NCBI GenBank assembly: GCA_902582235.1
Contig: CACHQX010000006.1
Location: forward strand, 1-32,806
Length of the DNA stretch: 32,806 bases
Direction of reading: 5' to 3'
DNA from: an uncultured Pelagibacteraceae bacterium
GTDB taxonomy: Bacteria; Pseudomonadota; Alphaproteobacteria; Pelagibacterales; Pelagibacteraceae
Part shown: piece after piece, positions 30,003 through 32,806 of the stretch
Position numbering within the stretch: the stretch's first letter is position 1
Layout: each line of letters starts with the position of its first letter
The notes under the pieces: generated by a model
What the model was told of the DNA's origin: nothing
Seen by the model: only the letters and a program-made list of their open reading frames with translations
Databases searched by the model: none
Made by a program: the position numbers and the translations under genes

Positions 30003-30193
30003 TAAACTCCTAAGTTAAGAACAATATCTAAAAAAAATTTATAAAATTGATCAATTAATAAAAAAAACAATGACGCAATTATTGCCATTATTGCGACCAT
30101 TATAGTCCCTTGGATTGTTTCTTTGCCTGTTGGCCAGGTAACTTTAAAAGCTTCTTGTTTTACTTCTTGAAAAAACTTTAATGGGTTTTTCAT
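30002..30193 (-). CDS. secE: Preprotein translocase subunit SecE
   Basis: Clamp subunit of the Sec channel in the inner membrane. The product has 63 aa, the short single-helix form common in Alphaproteobacteria (E. coli SecE has three helices, 127 aa). An amphipathic segment with FFQEVKQEAFKVTWPTGKET precedes one membrane helix (about 30-52). The TWP motif is the family hallmark. A strong AGGAGAA ribosome site stands 4-5 nt before the ATG. It lies directly after tRNA-Trp and before nusG. Confidence 0.96.
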   Translation of the reverse strand: MKNPLKFFQEVKQEAFKVTWPTGKETIQGTIMVAIMAIIASLFFLLIDQFYKFFLDIVLNLGV

Positions 30194-30209
30194 TTTATTC
30201 TCCTAGTTT

Positions 30210-30285
30210 TGGCAGGAGCGGAGGGAATCGAACCCCCAACCTCCGGTTTTGGAGACCGGCGCTCTACCAATTGAGCTACACTCCT
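30210..30285 (-). tRNA. tRNA-Trp (CCA anticodon)
   Basis: A 76-nt cloverleaf on the minus strand. The acceptor stem AGGAGTG pairs with CGCTCCT with one G-U pair, the D arm is GCTC/GAGC, and the anticodon stem CCGGT/ACCGG holds the loop CTCCAAA with anticodon CCA. The T arm is GGGGG/CCCTC with loop TTCGATT. The 3' CCA is encoded. It lies between tuf (8 nt upstream) and secE (16 nt downstream), so it must be cut out of a longer transcript. This tuf/tRNA-Trp/secE order is usual in Alphaproteobacteria. Confidence 0.97.
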
Positions 30286-30293
30286 AAAGGAGT

Positions 30294-31484
30294 TTACTCT
30301 AAAATTTTTGTAACTACTCCTGCACCTACAGTTCTACCACCTTCTCTAATCGCAAAATTTAGTTTTTCACTCATAGCAATAGGTGTAATTAATTTAACTG
30401 TAAATTTAGCATCATCACCTGGCATTACCATTTCAGTTCCTGAAGGTAATTCAACTTCACCAGTAACGTCTGTAGTTCTAAAATAAAACTGTGGTCTATA
30501 TTTAGTAAAGAAAGGAGTATGTCTTCCACCCTCCTCTTTTTTCAAAACATATGCCTGAGCTTCAAATTTTGTGTGAGGAGTTACTGAACCCGGTTTACAT
30601 AACACCTGACCTCTTTCAACATCAGTTCTTTCAACACCTCTTAATAATGCACCGATGTTGTCTCCAGCTTCTCCAGTATCAAGAATTTTTCTAAACATTT
30701 CAACTCCAGTACAAACTGACTTTTTTGTCTCTCTGATACCAACAATTTCTATCTCTTCACCAGTTTTAACAACACCCTGCTCTACTCTTCCTGTAACAAC
30801 TGTGCCTCTACCAGAGATTGAGAATACATCTTCCACAGGCATTAAAAAAGGTTTATCTTTTGGCCTGTCTGGTTGAGGAATAAAATCATCTACTGCTTTC
30901 ATAAGTTCCATGATCGCGTTCTTTCCTATTGCATCATCTTTACCCTCTACAGCCGCTAATGCTGAACCTTTGATAATTGGAGTTTTGTCTCCTGGAAATT
31001 TATATGAAGTTAATAATTCTTTAATCTCTTCTTCAACTAAGTCAATCATTTCCTTATCATCAACCTGATCAACTTTATTTAAGAAAACCACAATTGCTGG
31101 AACACCAACTTGTCTTGCTAAAAGAATGTGTTCTTTTGTTTGAGGCATTGGACCGTCAGCAGCATTGACGACTAAAATTGCTCCATCCATTTGTGCGGCA
31201 CCCGTAATCATATTTTTTACATAGTCAGCGTGACCTGGACAGTCTACGTGTGCGTAGTGTCTTTTATCAGTTTCATATTCAACGTGAGCAGTTGAGATTG
31301 TAATACCTCTTTCTTTTTCTTCAGGGGCTTTATCAATTTGATCGTAAGCTGTGAATTGTGCTCCACCTTTTTCTGATAATACTTTTGTTATAGCCGCAGT
31401 TAAAGTTGTTTTACCGTGGTCTACGTGTCCAATTGTACCTATGTTACAATGTGGTTTACTCCTGTTAAATTTTTCTTTTGACAT
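30294..31484 (-). CDS. tuf: Elongation factor Tu
   Basis: GTPase that brings aminoacyl-tRNA to the ribosome. The protein has 396 aa in three domains. GTP-binding motifs are GHVDHGKT (19-26), RGITI (59-63), DCPGHAD (81-87), NKVD (136-139) and SAL (174-176). The C terminus [20 protein letters not shown] is typical. An AAGGA ribosome site precedes the ATG. It lies 35 nt after tRNA-Gly and 8 nt before tRNA-Trp. No other tuf is present in the window; the str-operon position after fusA is empty. Confidence 0.99.
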   Translation of the reverse strand: MSKEKFNRSKPHCNIGTIGHVDHGKTTLTAAITKVLSEKGGAQFTAYDQIDKAPEEKERGITISTAHVEYETDKRHYAHVDCPGHADYVKNMITGAAQMDGAILVVNAADGPMPQTKEHILLARQVGVPAIVVFLNKVDQVDDKEMIDLVEEEIKELLTSYKFPGDKTPIIKGSALAAVEGKDDAIGKNAIMELMKAVDDFIPQPDRPKDKPFLMPVEDVFSISGRGTVVTGRVEQGVVKTGEEIEIVGIRETKKSVCTGVEMFRKILDTGEAGDNIGALLRGVERTDVERGQVLCKPGSVTPHTKFEAQAYVLKKEEGGRHTPFFTKYRPQFYFRTTDVTGEVELPSGTEMVMPGDDAKFTVKLITPIAMSEKLNFAIREGGRTVGAGVVTKILE

Positions 31485-31519
31485 TCTTTTATCCTTACTT
31501 TTCTTATATTTAATTAATT

Positions 31520-31593
31520 TGGAGCGGGTAAAGGGAATCGAACCCTTACATCCAGCTTGGAAGGCTAGCGTTCTACCATTGAACTACACCCGC
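31520..31593 (-). tRNA. tRNA-Gly (TCC anticodon)
   Basis: A 74-nt cloverleaf on the minus strand. The acceptor stem GCGGGTG pairs with TACCCGC, and the anticodon stem CTAGC/GCTGG holds loop CTTCCAA with anticodon TCC. The T loop is TTCGATT and the 3' CCA is encoded after discriminator T. It reads GGA and, by wobble, other glycine codons. It sits 42 nt after tRNA-Tyr and 35 nt before tuf, and is very probably cotranscribed with both. Confidence 0.97.
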
Positions 31594-31635
31594 AAAACCA
31601 AGTTAGTTACACTCCAATTGTCAAAGTTTTTTAAA

Positions 31636-31721
<86 letters not shown>

Positions 31722-31727
31722 TAAAAT

Positions 31728-31744
31728 AGGGGAAAGCGTCCCCT
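31728..31744 (-). other. Small hairpin in the tRNA-Tyr leader
   Basis: On the minus strand AGGGG (31740-31744) can pair with CCCCT (31728-31732) across a 7-nt loop, followed by ATTTTA and then the mature tRNA-Tyr. It could mark processing of the precursor or act as a weak attenuator. The stem is only 5 bp, so no function is claimed. Confidence 0.35.
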
Positions 31745-31773
31745 TGTTCAAAAAACCTTTAAACAACAGGGGT

Positions 31774-31801
31774 TTTATATATTTTTATTAAACAATTGCA
31801 A
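31774..31801 (-). promoter_or_regulatory. Putative promoter of the tRNA-Tyr/tRNA-Gly/tuf transcript
   Basis: On the minus strand TTGCAA (31796-31801), a 16-bp spacer and TATAAA (31774-31779) resemble a sigma-70 promoter. Transcription would start near 31767, about 46 nt before tRNA-Tyr. The 131-bp divergent gap (31722-31852) is the only place where a promoter for the head of the cluster can lie. The TTGCAA is a palindrome, and a plus-strand AATACT (31820-31825) stands 18 bp from it, so rlmB might use the same hexamer as its -35. Confidence 0.5.
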
Positions 31802-31852
31802 TATATGAATTAATAAGAAAATACTAAAAAAATTAAGTAAAAATGGGATAAA

Positions 31853-32590
31853 ATGACAAATTCAAATTTTTTTATAGTTGGAAAACACCCTGTAACTGAA
31901 GCTCTTAAAAATCCCAATAGAAAGGTATTAAGAGTCTTTTTAACTGAGGAAAGCAAAAAAAAAATTAATAGAGAAAATCAAAATATTAACTTGCTTAAAG
32001 ATGTGAAAGTTTTTTTTAAAACAAAAAAAGAATTAGATAAATATTGTAGAAATGAGCAAATACCTCACCAAGGATATGTCGCTGAAATAGAGCCACTAAT
32101 AAATGGTTCTTTGAAAGAATTTATTACTTTAAATGAAAAAATTACTCTTGCGTGCCTTCAAAACGTTACTGATCCAAGAAATATTGGTTCAATTATAAGA
32201 AGTGCCGCAAGTTTTAAAATTGACGGCTTAATCGTTCAAGAAAGAATATATCCAGAGACCAGTAAAACCATGTATAAGGCAAGCAGTGGTGCCATTGAAC
32301 ACCTAAACATTTTTAAAGTATCAAACATTAATTCAACATTAAAATATTTAAGGGAAAAAAATTTTTGGGTTTATGGATTTGACAATAAATCAAAAAAAGA
32401 CTTCACTGAAATAGATTGGACTGGAAATAGTGTTTTGCTGTTTGGATCTGAAGGATTTGGATTAAATCAAAAAACAGAAAAATATATTGATTTTTTTGTA
32501 AAGATAAACATCAATAATAAAATTGATAGTTTAAATATATCAAACTCAGCAGCAATAGTTTTTCATCATCTAAATAATTTTAAAAAATAA
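31853..32590 (+). CDS. rlmB: 23S rRNA (guanosine-2'-O-)-methyltransferase RlmB (TrmH/SpoU family)
   Basis: S-adenosylmethionine-dependent 2'-O-methylase of the SPOUT class, acting on the 23S rRNA peptidyl transferase region (G2251 in E. coli). The protein has 245 aa. An N-terminal substrate-binding domain (about 5-80) starts FFIVGKHPVTEAL. The knotted catalytic domain has motif 1 NVTDPRNIGSIIRSA (104-118), motif 2 LLFGSEGFGL (195-204) and motif 3 LNISNSAAI (227-235). The length and N-terminal domain fit RlmB; another TrmH-family target cannot be excluded. It is divergent from tRNA-Tyr, as in other Alphaproteobacteria. A weak GGGA precedes the ATG. Confidence 0.88.
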   Translation: MTNSNFFIVGKHPVTEALKNPNRKVLRVFLTEESKKKINRENQNINLLKDVKVFFKTKKELDKYCRNEQIPHQGYVAEIEPLINGSLKEFITLNEKITLACLQNVTDPRNIGSIIRSAASFKIDGLIVQERIYPETSKTMYKASSGAIEHLNIFKVSNINSTLKYLREKNFWVYGFDNKSKKDFTEIDWTGNSVLLFGSEGFGLNQKTEKYIDFFVKININNKIDSLNISNSAAIVFHHLNNFKK

Positions 32591-32591
32591 A

Positions 32592-32806
32592 TTAATTTAA
32601 AAGATATAACTTTGCCTCAACATGTAAATTTTTTGTAGAGTCAACTAATCTGTGATTACTCTTATTTTTAGGTTCACATTTGAAGTTTGGATCCGTTGAG
32701 TAACAAATTAACCAAAAATCATTAGATTGATATTTTAAATTATTATTTTCTATAAAAGTAAATTTAGAAAATTCATTATTATTTATATTTTTAATATAAT
32801 TATGAA
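32592..32806 (-). CDS. Unidentified protein, C-terminal fragment
   Basis: A frame on the minus strand is open from the right edge (first whole codon at 32802-32804) to a TAA at 32592-32594, 70 residues without a start codon. The segment DFWLICYSTDPNFKCEPKNK contains two cysteines, and the end is VEAKLYLLN. I do not recognise the family. It stops one base from the convergent rlmB stop. The open length in AT-rich DNA with many stops elsewhere and the tight convergent spacing suggest a real gene end, but this is not proven. Confidence 0.5.
   Translation of the reverse strand, partial: HNYIKNINNNEFSKFTFIENNNLKYQSNDFWLICYSTDPNFKCEPKNKSNHRLVDSTKNLHVEAKLYLLN

Noticed and set aside
30181..30486. Plus-strand ORF of 101 codons over tRNA-Trp
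   Set aside because: It lies antisense to secE, tRNA-Trp and the end of tuf and has no family resemblance.

Overview
The window is an almost unbroken block of translation and transcription housekeeping genes from a very AT-rich bacterium (roughly 30 % G+C by eye). Gene order points to the Alphaproteobacteria: tRNA-Tyr, tRNA-Gly, tuf, tRNA-Trp, secE, nusG, then the L11/L10/rpoBC genes, str, S10, spc with adk after secY, and alpha without rpsD. With the extreme AT bias, tiny gaps and many 1-8 nt gene overlaps, the best guess is a streamlined marine member of the SAR11/Pelagibacterales group. That assignment is an inference; no database search was possible.

Layout. At the left end (1-3167) is the tail of a pantothenate synthetase gene (+), which meets mgtE (Mg2+ transporter, -). 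A short divergent gap follows, then lipB (+), which converges with and overlaps an rluC-like pseudouridine synthase (-). From 3167 up to 31721 everything lies on the minus strand. In transcription order it runs tRNA-Tyr, tRNA-Gly, tuf, tRNA-Trp, secE, nusG, rplK, rplA, rplJ, rplL, rpoB, rpoC, then a 150-bp gap with a good promoter, then rpsL, rpsG, fusA, rpsJ, rplC, D, W, B, rpsS, rplV, rpsC, rplP, rpmC, rpsQ, rplN, X, E, rpsN, rpsH, rplF, R, rpsE, rplO, secY and adk. A 54-bp gap with a probable promoter follows, then rpsM, rpsK, rpoA, rplQ and the rluC-like gene. At the right end (31853-32806) rlmB runs on the plus strand and meets the 3' end of an unidentified minus-strand gene.

How they work together. 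The block supplies about 27 ribosomal proteins, EF-G, EF-Tu, the RNA polymerase core (alpha, beta, beta'), NusG, two Sec channel subunits (SecY, SecE), adenylate kinase, three tRNAs and two rRNA-modifying enzymes. Most neighbours are 0-13 nt apart or share start and stop bases, so large polycistronic transcripts are likely. Only four gaps look long enough to carry control signals: 31722-31852, 27401-27450, 18996-19145 and 5483-5536. No stretch above 300 bases lacks a gene.

I found no mobile element, CRISPR array, phage remnant, toxin-antitoxin pair or defence system, and no previously undescribed multi-gene system. The points worth a second look are small: the missing rpmD (L30), a Cys-to-Ser change in the second zinc site of RpoC, competing hairpins in the rpsL leader, a hairpin between rplL and rpoB, loss of the room needed for classical r-protein operators, and several start sites that differ from the longest ORF (rpsL, rpsJ, rpsQ, rpmC).
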